The notes beneath the pieces were generated by a model. That model was not told the origin of the DNA. It searched no databases and saw nothing but the letters and a program-made list of their open reading frames with translations. A stretch of DNA of 59,451 nt from Verrucomicrobiota bacterium (GTDB lineage Bacteria > Verrucomicrobiota > Verrucomicrobiia > Verrucomicrobiales > Akkermansiaceae), in assembly GCA_026397725.1 (NCBI GenBank), contig JAPLUI010000115.1, positions 1 through 59,451 on the forward strand. Reading direction: 5' to 3'. The translations under genes and the position numbers were made by a program. Shown here one piece after another: positions 18,820-27,564 of the stretch; the stretch's first letter is position 1, and each line of letters opens with the position of its first letter.

Positions 18820-21267
18820 TCAGTTGTTCGATTGTTCAGAAATTTCACACACTCCCGTTTGGAGTCCATCTCCAGAGGCTTCAATTGCGAATTTGCCCGC
18901 TGTCTTTCCCGCTCGCACGACAATCTGGCACTTCCCGTTGAAGAGCTTTCTCTTAAAGTCACCATTTAGACAGACTTCGTCCTCGACGCTCTCCATATTC
19001 CCATTTCCTACGCCCAGAATGCTGCCATCACCGGTCACCTTGAAATGGATCAAATTAACGGCATCAGGAACCATTCGGCCCACCTTATCCTTCACTGCGA
19101 AATTCACGATGACCGCATCCCGGCCATCGGCAGTGATGGTTCTTTTGAGCGGTGTTCCGACAATTTGCTGTGGTTCATCGGTGGTCTCAATGACTTTCTC
19201 CATCCTTCTGCCATTCCGGTAGGCGATCGCTTTCAAGACGCCCGGCTGGTATTCCGTAATCCACTCCAAATGGCCATTTCGAGGCATGACTTTGCGCCCC
19301 AAACTCGTTCCATTCAAAAGCATTTCAACCGTGTCTGCATTGCTGTAGCAGCCGATCTTCACCTTCTGCCCTTCCAGTCCTTTCCAATTCCAATGCGGAA
19401 ATATGTATAGGACATCCTCACTGCTCCACCAGCTTTTGTAATAATAGTACCTGTCTTTTGGAAAGCCGCAAAGATCCATGCTGCCAAAATGGGAGATCAC
19501 ATAAGGCCATCGGGCTTCCCCACGATAGTCAAAAGCCGTCCATGCAAATCCGCCCATGAACCAATCGCACTTATCAACCGCCTGCCACCACGCCTCAGCA
19601 GTGGGTCTGCCTTCCGTATTGAGATTTACATCGTCAGCCAGGAAGTAGCTATACCCTGTAGGCGGAGCATTGGGCATTTCAGTGCCGATTTGCGGTTGTT
19701 CGGGGTGCTCCTTTTTGTATTTGGCATAGTCGCCGTTGTAGTTGAATCCCCGGACGGGAATGACCGTGCTGATTCCCTCATACGAATCGCCGCTATTGTC
19801 GCCATGGGTGACAGAGCGGGTCGGGTCCAATCTGCGCTGAATTTCCACCATTTCCTGCGCGATTCTCCGGCCACGGTCCGTCTGTTGCACGACATTCTCC
19901 TCGTTGCCGATACACCACATGAATACCGCAGGCCGATTCCTGTCCCTGAGAATCAAGTCCTCCCACTCCTTCAATGCGGCCGGACTGGTCCCCAATTGCC
20001 GTGTCTCGGCCAGGACCAGCACCCCCAACTCATCGCACGCATCCAACAAGGCCGGAGAGTTGGCATGATGACAGCGGTAGCCATTGCCCCCCATCTCCTT
20101 GATCCATTTGATGCGCTGATAGTGGATCGCGTCGGGCACGGCAATCCCAACACCGGCGTGATCCTGATGGCTGGAAAAGCCCTTCACTTTCACATACTTG
20201 CCGTTGATGAAAAGACCGTCCGGCCGGGCCTCAATCGCCCGAATTCCGAAGCGGGTGGTATAACGATCAAGCTCGCGGCCGTCTTTCTTGATGATGGAAA
20301 CAATCGTGTGCAGATAGGGATCGTCCAGCGACCACAAATGGGGATTGGAAACCCTGAGCTGTTGCTGGACTTGGATTTCACCGCTTCTTGGCAAATTCAC
20401 TTTGCTGGGGCTGAAGGTAGCCACTGTTGCTCCTTCTCTGTTGATCAGTTTGGACTCAATCTCGCATTGCGCCGCCGCAAACGATTTGTTATCAATGGTG
20501 GTCTCCAAGTGAATCGTGACTTTTCCGTTCTCAATCTCCGAACGGACATAGGTTCCATTGACGGAAACGTGGATTCCGCCGGTTTGAATGAGGCGAACGG
20601 ATCGATAGATTCCCGCTCCCTCATACCACCACCCTTCGTATTGCGTGGCATCCACTTTCACCACCACGATGTTTGGCTTGTCGAAATACAGATAGTTGGA
20701 AATATCAAGGGCAAACCCATTGTAGCCGCTCTTGTTCTCGCCCACGCAATCTCCGTTCACGAAGACTTTGCAGTCCCGGTAAACTCCGTCGAATTGCAAA
20801 ACATGCCTCTTATGGGCGTCTTCAGGTGGTAGGGAAAGCGTCTTGCGATACCATCCAACGCTGTTTTCCGGATAATGAAGACCGATCGGCTTATAGCCGT
20901 GAAAGGCGTAAAACAGCTCATCTTCCGCTGGCTTTACGAAGGGCAATTCCACCGCCCAATCATGTGGTAATTGCAATGTCCTCCACTCGTGGTCGTCAAA
21001 ACCCGCTGTGAGAACGGCTGCATAAGGCGTCAAGAGGCCGTCATTGCTGAGTTTCGCATCCACCGCTCCATGTCCCCCATACTTGAAGTTCTTCTCCGGG
21101 TCCTTGGCGTGCCCCAGATGAAACTTCCAACCCTCGTCCAGATTGATGGACTTCCTGGCACTCTGGCCTTGGGTGGTGGCCGTCGCCAACAGCATTGATC
21201 CCAGCAGATAGCAGCAAACAATGGGGTATTTGAACATCATAAGGAAGGTGGATTGGTGACTATTCAT
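18820..21267 (-). CDS. GH2-family beta-glycosidase (beta-galactosidase type)
   Basis: 815 aa, secreted, with signal peptide to about TTQGQS. Domain order is normal for GH2: jelly-roll (about 40-230, with LPHDWAVELPF and SVGWYRKTL), Ig-like (about 235-345), TIM barrel (about 346-600) and C-terminal sandwiches. The acid/base glutamate is E456 in WCIGNEE; the nucleophile candidate is E530 in QIGTEMP. It should hydrolyse a beta-galactoside or related beta-glycoside outside the cytoplasm. It is followed 22 bp later by the beta-helix gene and preceded 13 bp away by the first paralogous two-barrel gene, so one transcript is likely. Confidence 0.9.
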   Translation of the reverse strand: MNSHQSTFLMMFKYPIVCCYLLGSMLLATATTQGQSARKSINLDEGWKFHLGHAKDPEKNFKYGGHGAVDAKLSNDGLLTPYAAVLTAGFDDHEWRTLQLPHDWAVELPFVKPAEDELFYAFHGYKPIGLHYPENSVGWYRKTLSLPPEDAHKRHVLQFDGVYRDCKVFVNGDCVGENKSGYNGFALDISNYLYFDKPNIVVVKVDATQYEGWWYEGAGIYRSVRLIQTGGIHVSVNGTYVRSEIENGKVTIHLETTIDNKSFAAAQCEIESKLINREGATVATFSPSKVNLPRSGEIQVQQQLRVSNPHLWSLDDPYLHTIVSIIKKDGRELDRYTTRFGIRAIEARPDGLFINGKYVKVKGFSSHQDHAGVGIAVPDAIHYQRIKWIKEMGGNGYRCHHANSPALLDACDELGVLVLAETRQLGTSPAALKEWEDLILRDRNRPAVFMWCIGNEENVVQQTDRGRRIAQEMVEIQRRLDPTRSVTHGDNSGDSYEGISTVIPVRGFNYNGDYAKYKKEHPEQPQIGTEMPNAPPTGYSYFLADDVNLNTEGRPTAEAWWQAVDKCDWFMGGFAWTAFDYRGEARWPYVISHFGSMDLCGFPKDRYYYYKSWWSSEDVLYIFPHWNWKGLEGQKVKIGCYSNADTVEMLLNGTSLGRKVMPRNGHLEWITEYQPGVLKAIAYRNGRRMEKVIETTDEPQQIVGTPLKRTITADGRDAVIVNFAVKDKVGRMVPDAVNLIHFKVTGDGSILGVGNGNMESVEDEVCLNGDFKRKLFNGKCQIVVRAGKTAGKFAIEASGDGLQTGVCEISEQSNN

Positions 21268-21280
21268 TTGGTTGAGTGGG

Positions 21281-24200
21281 CTATTTGGAGAGATCTTGTC
21301 TCGGCTGCATTTTTAAAAAGTCGCCCAAATCTCCAAGAGGGTTGTTTGGATTGAGCATGTAGATGCAAGTCGGTCTACCGGTGCTCTGTCTGTCCGCAAG
21401 TACAGCGCCCAAGGTGGCCACAGGCATCTCGCCGTCCGTCAGCGGAGCATAGTTGCTTCTCTTGCAGCCATTGGTGAGCGGCTTGTAATTGCTGAGATGC
21501 ACATAGTCCAAGGTGCCGGCAAGCGACGCCGAGAATTTTCCTTCCGCGAGCTGGGTGTTGGCCGTGTTTATTCCCGCCTTTACCCACGGGGAATTGACAC
21601 TCGCAATCAAGCCTTGCAAACTGGACGTGTTCGCGTAAGTGTCCTGGCCTTGCGCGACTTCGACCATGATGGTTACACCGCAACTCTGAGCTTTCGTCTT
21701 TAGCCGGTTCAGGCTGGCTAAGGTCACATTGCTGTTATACCCAGGGGCGGAGCCATATTTGGTGTAACCAGGATACAGAATCAACCGCTTGATGCCCGCA
21801 TCCCGCATCAACTCCAGGGTCAATTCCAGCCATTCTAGCGTCGGCTCGCGGTCTAAAGCCACGTTACTGGCAATCGAACCAAAACTGAATGGCGGCATGT
21901 CAACGCCGGCATGGACCGCCCCGACGCGAAGCCCCTGGCTTGCCAGTTTGCTCCAGAGAGCTGCGATATCGTCCCGGTAAAGTTGCGTGGCGCGAATCTC
22001 CACTCCGTTCAGCCCCAGTTGCTTGATGGCTGGAATCCACGTATTTGGATCCACGCCGTCGAACAACCAGGCGTTTACATACAACGCACCGGACGGCTCG
22101 CTGCCCTGGGCCGGACCAAGCGCCGCCGGACGGCTCATGGCCAACATTCCCTGGGGCGTAAACTTGTCCCATTTCGCAAACGCCTGGTCACCTTTCAGGA
22201 CCAGCTCAGCAGCAGTGGGAACAGGTGTCGGAGTTGCGTCCTTGAACCGCACCAAGGGACTAGCGGAAGTTACTTCGAGTATGACCAGATTAGTCCCCCC
22301 GATCTTAACGGATACCGAATCACCTGAGCCAAACGATTGACCCGTGATCAAATCCTTGCACAAGGCAATCGTGTTGGTGCCGTTCAGGCTGATGGAGCCA
22401 CTCCAGGAATTCGTTGCATTGTTGCATAATGTTACAACAAGGCGGTTGGAATCGTGAGTGACACTCGTGAGGTACTGAATGGCCGGGCCGGTAACATTGA
22501 TAAGATTCCACTTCTTCAGCCAGGGTCCGAGGCAGGTTGGCACGTGATTCAGCATCTGGTATGGAGAGTAAAGCGTCTGGTCCACTCCTGCATACTGGCC
22601 GCCACCGGGATTGGGAATCGCACCGGACCATTCGGTAAGGCCGTAGTCGGCTGCAAACAGGAGACACTCCCCACCTGCTGCGGTCTTATACTTAACTACC
22701 ACTGGATGGCCGGCGGGCGTCTGGGCGACTACGCTGGCCCCGGGCAGAAGATTCAGATGGTGCAGTTTGAAGCTGCTCTCGGTTGTCGAGCCGCCGACCG
22801 TCCAATTGACGGTATTTTCCATCGAGGTAGCGCCGACAAGTTGCACACCCATCATACCAGCGGAAGTCTTGGTCAGTTGGGCGGCGGTGGTTGCTACGGA
22901 GCCGCCGCGGTTGATAAAGTCCTGCAGAGTGGCCTGCAACTGACCATTGATCTTCGTCGGACCGATCACAACCGCCACATCATACTGGTTCAGCACGTAA
23001 CGCGGCACATTCGAGAGCAGCACATCAAAGATATCACCGAAAGGTGTTTCCGTCAGGAATCCACGCTCATTCAGGAAAAACGCCGCATCTTCATAATGGG
23101 GAAACAACGACCGGAAGAGCATGTCGATCTGGTGGTCGCCCTTTTCATACGACGACTTACCCCAGACCATATACGGTCCCCAACCGCCCGTCGTACGCGG
23201 CGGCATCCAACCGGCATGGTAATCCCAGACCAGCGCTACCGGCATGTGCGCCGTGCCGAGAGCGGGGTATGGATGTGCCCGCAGAAAGTCACGCACCTCA
23301 ATGGCATCTTTGCCGAACGGGGTCAGCATATCCGGGCCGTCCCCCGTTTTACTTCTCTCTATGGCTAACGGCTCGGGCGGCTGTATGGCAGATGTTCCAT
23401 ACATCGCATACATGTATTGCGCTCGGCGAAGCAAACTCACGCTGTTGCCCTTGCCATTATCGACGCCGTCAGGGAAGAACTTCATGCCGCCCTTTTGCCA
23501 CCAGTAAGAATCGGCGTTTACCGTCCAGAGCACACCGTTCTGCCTCGAGGCGCCTCGCAAAAGAGCGGCCCACATGTTGATGTTATACATGTGGTTCGGA
23601 GTTTGGACGCCGATTTTGCGACAATAGCTGATATCAGCCATATAAGGACCCCAGACGGTGTTCTGCATCGAAACCATATAATTGTGCAGTTTCTCCGACC
23701 ATCGATGATTAAAACCCAAGAATAGGTCGTGGGCCACCTCGCGAGTAGGCGGATTCTCAGGGACAAGCCAATAACAGTAGCCGCCATCGTTCTCACCATA
23801 CTCCCATCCGTGGAAACGACCGCCTAACTGAGACACTGCATACTTATGGACCGCGTCAGGAATACCACCTGGGAAGTCCCCAATTTCGCTGGCATAACCC
23901 TCGGTCGACCAGCTAGCGACGTTCAGCACAGTGAAAATATGACAACCTCTTTTTTTCCACACGTCGATCACTGCCTCGTAATTCGTGCAGAAGGCAAAAT
24001 CGCTTCGCGGATCAAAATGTTTTTCATAGCCAAAGGGTGCTCGAGTGCTACCGGGTGATCCAGCCGTCCAATAGTCGATGTAGCGCTCAAGGGCCGGTAT
24101 ATTGACGCTATAAATGTTTGTTCCATCTTGACGGAGATTGTTACTGCCATAACGGGCCTCGCCCACCAGCACCAAATTATCCTGATCTTCCCAAGTGACC

Positions 24201-24412
24201 GGCATGATTTTACGGGCCAGGGCACCCGGATGCGTTTTGGGGTCAACGCGCTGGTTCCACACCGATCTCGCAACGTTATTGGCGGCTTCCGTAGTGGCGC
24301 CTGCCGCAGTCGATGCTTGGATGATGGCCATCACGATCGCCGCGATGGCTCCGTTTGGGTGTCTTGCTCTTGGAATCATTGGATGGGCTATGGTTGGTTT
24401 GGTCTTACTCAT
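21281..24412 (-). CDS. Two-barrel secreted protein, paralogue 3: glycosidase-like plus xylose-isomerase-like domain
   Basis: 1043 aa with a signal peptide (MSKTKPTIAH start, to ASTAAGA). The N-terminal region (about 55-480) looks like a glycosidase TIM barrel (GRFHGWEYGENDGGYCYW, LGFNHRWSEKLHNY, MPVALVWDYHAGWMPP). A GATase or trimerisation-like domain follows (about 470-700; FGDIFDVLLSNVPRYVLNQYDVAVVIG). The last 280 residues resemble sugar-isomerase TIM barrels (LGLNGVEIRATQLY, LRVGAVHAGVDM, IMVEVAQGQ, LDYVHLSNYKP). In that barrel an Asp ligand position reads Asn (GINTAN) and the last strand (CIYML) has no Glu. It is the last of three tandem paralogues and the only one with a different C-terminal tail. 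Family and substrate unknown. Confidence 0.7.
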   Translation of the reverse strand: MSKTKPTIAHPMIPRARHPNGAIAAIVMAIIQASTAAGATTEAANNVARSVWNQRVDPKTHPGALARKIMPVTWEDQDNLVLVGEARYGSNNLRQDGTNIYSVNIPALERYIDYWTAGSPGSTRAPFGYEKHFDPRSDFAFCTNYEAVIDVWKKRGCHIFTVLNVASWSTEGYASEIGDFPGGIPDAVHKYAVSQLGGRFHGWEYGENDGGYCYWLVPENPPTREVAHDLFLGFNHRWSEKLHNYMVSMQNTVWGPYMADISYCRKIGVQTPNHMYNINMWAALLRGASRQNGVLWTVNADSYWWQKGGMKFFPDGVDNGKGNSVSLLRRAQYMYAMYGTSAIQPPEPLAIERSKTGDGPDMLTPFGKDAIEVRDFLRAHPYPALGTAHMPVALVWDYHAGWMPPRTTGGWGPYMVWGKSSYEKGDHQIDMLFRSLFPHYEDAAFFLNERGFLTETPFGDIFDVLLSNVPRYVLNQYDVAVVIGPTKINGQLQATLQDFINRGGSVATTAAQLTKTSAGMMGVQLVGATSMENTVNWTVGGSTTESSFKLHHLNLLPGASVVAQTPAGHPVVVKYKTAAGGECLLFAADYGLTEWSGAIPNPGGGQYAGVDQTLYSPYQMLNHVPTCLGPWLKKWNLINVTGPAIQYLTSVTHDSNRLVVTLCNNATNSWSGSISLNGTNTIALCKDLITGQSFGSGDSVSVKIGGTNLVILEVTSASPLVRFKDATPTPVPTAAELVLKGDQAFAKWDKFTPQGMLAMSRPAALGPAQGSEPSGALYVNAWLFDGVDPNTWIPAIKQLGLNGVEIRATQLYRDDIAALWSKLASQGLRVGAVHAGVDMPPFSFGSIASNVALDREPTLEWLELTLELMRDAGIKRLILYPGYTKYGSAPGYNSNVTLASLNRLKTKAQSCGVTIMVEVAQGQDTYANTSSLQGLIASVNSPWVKAGINTANTQLAEGKFSASLAGTLDYVHLSNYKPLTNGCKRSNYAPLTDGEMPVATLGAVLADRQSTGRPTCIYMLNPNNPLGDLGDFLKMQPRQDLSK

Positions 24413-24453
24413 TCGCCGGCAGACGTTCTGTTTGTGGGAACTTCTGAATACCG

Positions 24454-27400
24454 CTATTTCTGATTGAGAAAATCGGCCAGGGCACCAAGAGGGTTGTCCG
24501 GGCTAAGCATGTATATACAGGTCGCTCTACCGGTGCTCCGCCTGTCAGCAAGGATGCCGTTCAGTGTGCCCACCGGTATCTCGCCATCCGTCAATGGAGC
24601 ATAGTTGCTCCGTTTCCAGCCATTGGAGAGCGGCTTGAAATTGCTGAGATGCACATAGTCCAGGGTGCCGGCAAGCGACGCCGAGAATTTTCCTTCCGCG
24701 AGCTGGGTGTTGGCCGTGTTCATTCCCGCCTTTACCCACAGGGAATCCACGCTTGCGATCAAACCCTGCAAATTCCCCGTTTGCGGGTAAGTTTCCTGTC
24801 CTTGAGCAATCTCGACCATGATGGTGATACCGCAACTCTGCGCTTTCGTCTTGAGCCGATTCAGGCTCGCCAAGGTCTGACTGCTCTTATACGGACTGCT
24901 GTCGCCATAGACTTTGTAGCCTGGGTACAATACGAAGCGCTTGATTCCAGCGTCCCGCATCAGCTCCATCGTCAATTCCAGCCACTCTAGCGTCGGCAAG
25001 CGATCTGAATCCAGGTCACTGGCAATGGAGCCGAAGCTGAATGGGGTCATGTCAACACCGGCATGGACGGCACCAACCCGGAGGCCCTGGCTTGCCAGTA
25101 TGCTCCAAAGGGCCGCCATGTCATCCTTGTAAAGCTGCGTGGCGCGAATCTCAACGCCGTTAAGCCCCAGTTTCCTGATCGCAGGAATCCAGGTCTTCGG
25201 ATCGACGCCGTCGAACAACCAGGCGTTCACAAACAATGCGCCGGACGGCTCGCTGCCTTGCGCCGGCCTGAGAGCCGGGGGGCGCTTTCCGGCCACCATT
25301 CCCTGGGGTGTAAACTTGTCCCACTTCTCAAACGCCTTGTCCCCTTTCAGAACCAGCTCAGCAGCCGTGGGGGGCGGAGTCGGGGCCGCGTCCTTGAAGC
25401 GTACCACCGGAGTCGTGGAGATCACCTCGAGGATGACCAGATCATTCTCGCGAATCTTCACTGGTACGGTATCACCTGAGCCAAACGATTCGCCCGTAAT
25501 TAGATCTTTGCACGAGGCGATCTTGAAACCCTTCAGACTCACGGAGCCGCTCCAGGTATTCTTAACATTGTTTGACAGGGTGACAATAATGCGGTTGGAA
25601 TCATGAGTGACGTTTGTCAGATACTGGATCGGCGGGCCGGTAGCGACGATGAGATTCCACTTCTTCAACCATGGGCTGAGGTAGGCTTGTACGTGGTTCA
25701 GAAGTTGGTAGGGAGATTGAAGTGGCTGCTGCCAGCCAGCGTTCGCAATCGTGCCGGACCATTCGGTAAGGCCGTAGTCGGCCGCAAACACGAGCAACTC
25801 ACCGCCTGCTGCCGTGGGATATTTCACCACCACGGGAAGTCCGGCGGGCGTTTTGGCAATCACACTGGTACCGGGCAGAAGATTTAGATGGTGCAGTTTG
25901 AACTTGCTCTCGGTGATCGAGCCGCCAGATGTCCAATTGACGGTGGTTTCGAGGGAGGTTGCACCGGTGAGTTGCACGCCAAACGCAGCGGCTGAATTCT
26001 TGGTCAGTTGGGCAGCGGTGGTTGCTACCGACCCGCCCCGATTGATAAAGTCCTGCAAGGTGGTCTGCAACTGGCTTTCGATTTTCGTCTGGCCGATCAC
26101 AAGCGCCACATCATACTGATTCAGAACGTATCGCGGAACATTCGAGAGCAGCACATCGAAAATGTCACCGCAGGGCGTTTCGCTCAGGAATCCACGCTCG
26201 TCAGGAAAGCAGGCCGCATCCTCATAATGGGGAAACAGCGAGCGGAAGAGCATGTCGATCTGGTGGTCGCCCTTTTCATATGACGACTTGCCCCAGACCA
26301 TATAGGGCAACCCGCTGCCAGTCCGCGGCGGGAGCCAACCGGTATAGTAATCCCAGACCAGGGCCACCGGAATGTGCGGGGTGCCGAGAGCGGGATATGG
26401 ATGGGCCCGGACAAACTTGCGGGTCTCAACGGCGAGTTCGCCAAACGGGCTCAAAATGTCCGTTTGAGTTCCTGCCACACTGGCCGGGATATGGTGTGGA
26501 CAGGGTGGTTGCAGGGCGGAGGCTCCGTACATGAAATACAGATAGGTCGCTCGGCGAATCAAGCTCTCGCTGTTGCCCCAGTCCTTGCCACCTGGCACGC
26601 CCCAATTCTTACTCGTTCCCATGACATTCCAACACGAATCGATATTCGGCCACCAAAGTATACCATTCTGCCTTGAGGTGCCCCGCAACAGCGCCGCCCA
26701 CATGTTGATATTGTACATCTGGTTTGGGGTTTGGACGCCGATTTTACGGAAATAGCTCGTGTCGGCCATATATGGTCCCCAAGTGGTGTTCTGCATCGCA
26801 GTCATGTAATTGTGCAGCTTTTCAGACCAACGATGGTTAAATCCTAGCAACAGATCGTGCCCAACCAAGCGGGTAGGCGGCTCTTCGGGCATGGGCGAAT
26901 AGCAATAGCCAGCGTCGTTCTCTCCATACTCCCAGCCGCCGAAGCGCCCGCCCAAGCGGGTCATCGCATATTCGTGGACGGCGTCGGGAATGCCGCCGGG
27001 AAAGCCAAAGCCAGGCACGCTGAAGAAGCCGTCGTAGGTCCAGCCGCCAGGGCTCACGAAGCCGGCAATCTGGCTCTTTCGCGTGACCCACTCATCAATG
27101 ACTTGCTGGTAGTTTGTCGTGTATGCAAATCCGGCCCACGGGTAGATCTGGTTCTCAAAGCCGAAGGGGGCGGTTTTGCTATCGGGTGCTCCGGATGTCC
27201 AGTAAGCGAGATAGCTTCGATATGCCGGCAGGTTGACGGCTTGCTTGTCAGCCGTCAGATTCAGTCCGCCGGCCACCGGCAGCAAGACCTGTCCGCCTTG
27301 CTCTTCCCAGGTGACCGGCATGATTTTGCGGGCCAGGGCACCGGGATGCGTTTTGGGATCAACGCGCTGGTTCCAGACTGGTCTCGCTGCAACACTGCCG

Positions 27401-27528
27401 GCTTCCGTAGTGGCGCCTGCCGCAGTCGATGCTTGGATGATGGCCATCACGAACGCCGCGATGGCCCCGCTTGGGTGTCTTGCTCTGGGAATCATTGGAT
27501 GGGCTATAGTTGGTTTGGTCTTACTCAT
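24454..27528 (-). CDS. Two-barrel secreted protein, paralogue 2
   Basis: 1024 aa, the same architecture as the gene at 21281 with a nearly identical signal peptide. Regions in order: VWNQRVDPKTHPGALARKIM (about 51-70), glycosidase-like barrel with FGGWEYGENDAGYCYSPMPE, GATase-like domain with CGDIFDVLLSNVPRYVLNQY, then the isomerase-like barrel with MVEIAQGQ, GMNTAN and DYVHLSNFKP. Its last 50 residues are almost identical to those of the next upstream paralogue (27565), and the intergenic stretch is shared too, so this copy arose by tandem duplication with later exchange. No metal-binding set for the second barrel is complete, so it may be a binding module. Confidence 0.7.
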   Translation of the reverse strand: MSKTKPTIAHPMIPRARHPSGAIAAFVMAIIQASTAAGATTEAGSVAARPVWNQRVDPKTHPGALARKIMPVTWEEQGGQVLLPVAGGLNLTADKQAVNLPAYRSYLAYWTSGAPDSKTAPFGFENQIYPWAGFAYTTNYQQVIDEWVTRKSQIAGFVSPGGWTYDGFFSVPGFGFPGGIPDAVHEYAMTRLGGRFGGWEYGENDAGYCYSPMPEEPPTRLVGHDLLLGFNHRWSEKLHNYMTAMQNTTWGPYMADTSYFRKIGVQTPNQMYNINMWAALLRGTSRQNGILWWPNIDSCWNVMGTSKNWGVPGGKDWGNSESLIRRATYLYFMYGASALQPPCPHHIPASVAGTQTDILSPFGELAVETRKFVRAHPYPALGTPHIPVALVWDYYTGWLPPRTGSGLPYMVWGKSSYEKGDHQIDMLFRSLFPHYEDAACFPDERGFLSETPCGDIFDVLLSNVPRYVLNQYDVALVIGQTKIESQLQTTLQDFINRGGSVATTAAQLTKNSAAAFGVQLTGATSLETTVNWTSGGSITESKFKLHHLNLLPGTSVIAKTPAGLPVVVKYPTAAGGELLVFAADYGLTEWSGTIANAGWQQPLQSPYQLLNHVQAYLSPWLKKWNLIVATGPPIQYLTNVTHDSNRIIVTLSNNVKNTWSGSVSLKGFKIASCKDLITGESFGSGDTVPVKIRENDLVILEVISTTPVVRFKDAAPTPPPTAAELVLKGDKAFEKWDKFTPQGMVAGKRPPALRPAQGSEPSGALFVNAWLFDGVDPKTWIPAIRKLGLNGVEIRATQLYKDDMAALWSILASQGLRVGAVHAGVDMTPFSFGSIASDLDSDRLPTLEWLELTMELMRDAGIKRFVLYPGYKVYGDSSPYKSSQTLASLNRLKTKAQSCGITIMVEIAQGQETYPQTGNLQGLIASVDSLWVKAGMNTANTQLAEGKFSASLAGTLDYVHLSNFKPLSNGWKRSNYAPLTDGEIPVGTLNGILADRRSTGRATCIYMLSPDNPLGALADFLNQK

Positions 27529-27564
27529 TGGGGACGTTCTGTTTGTGGGAACTTCTGAATACCG

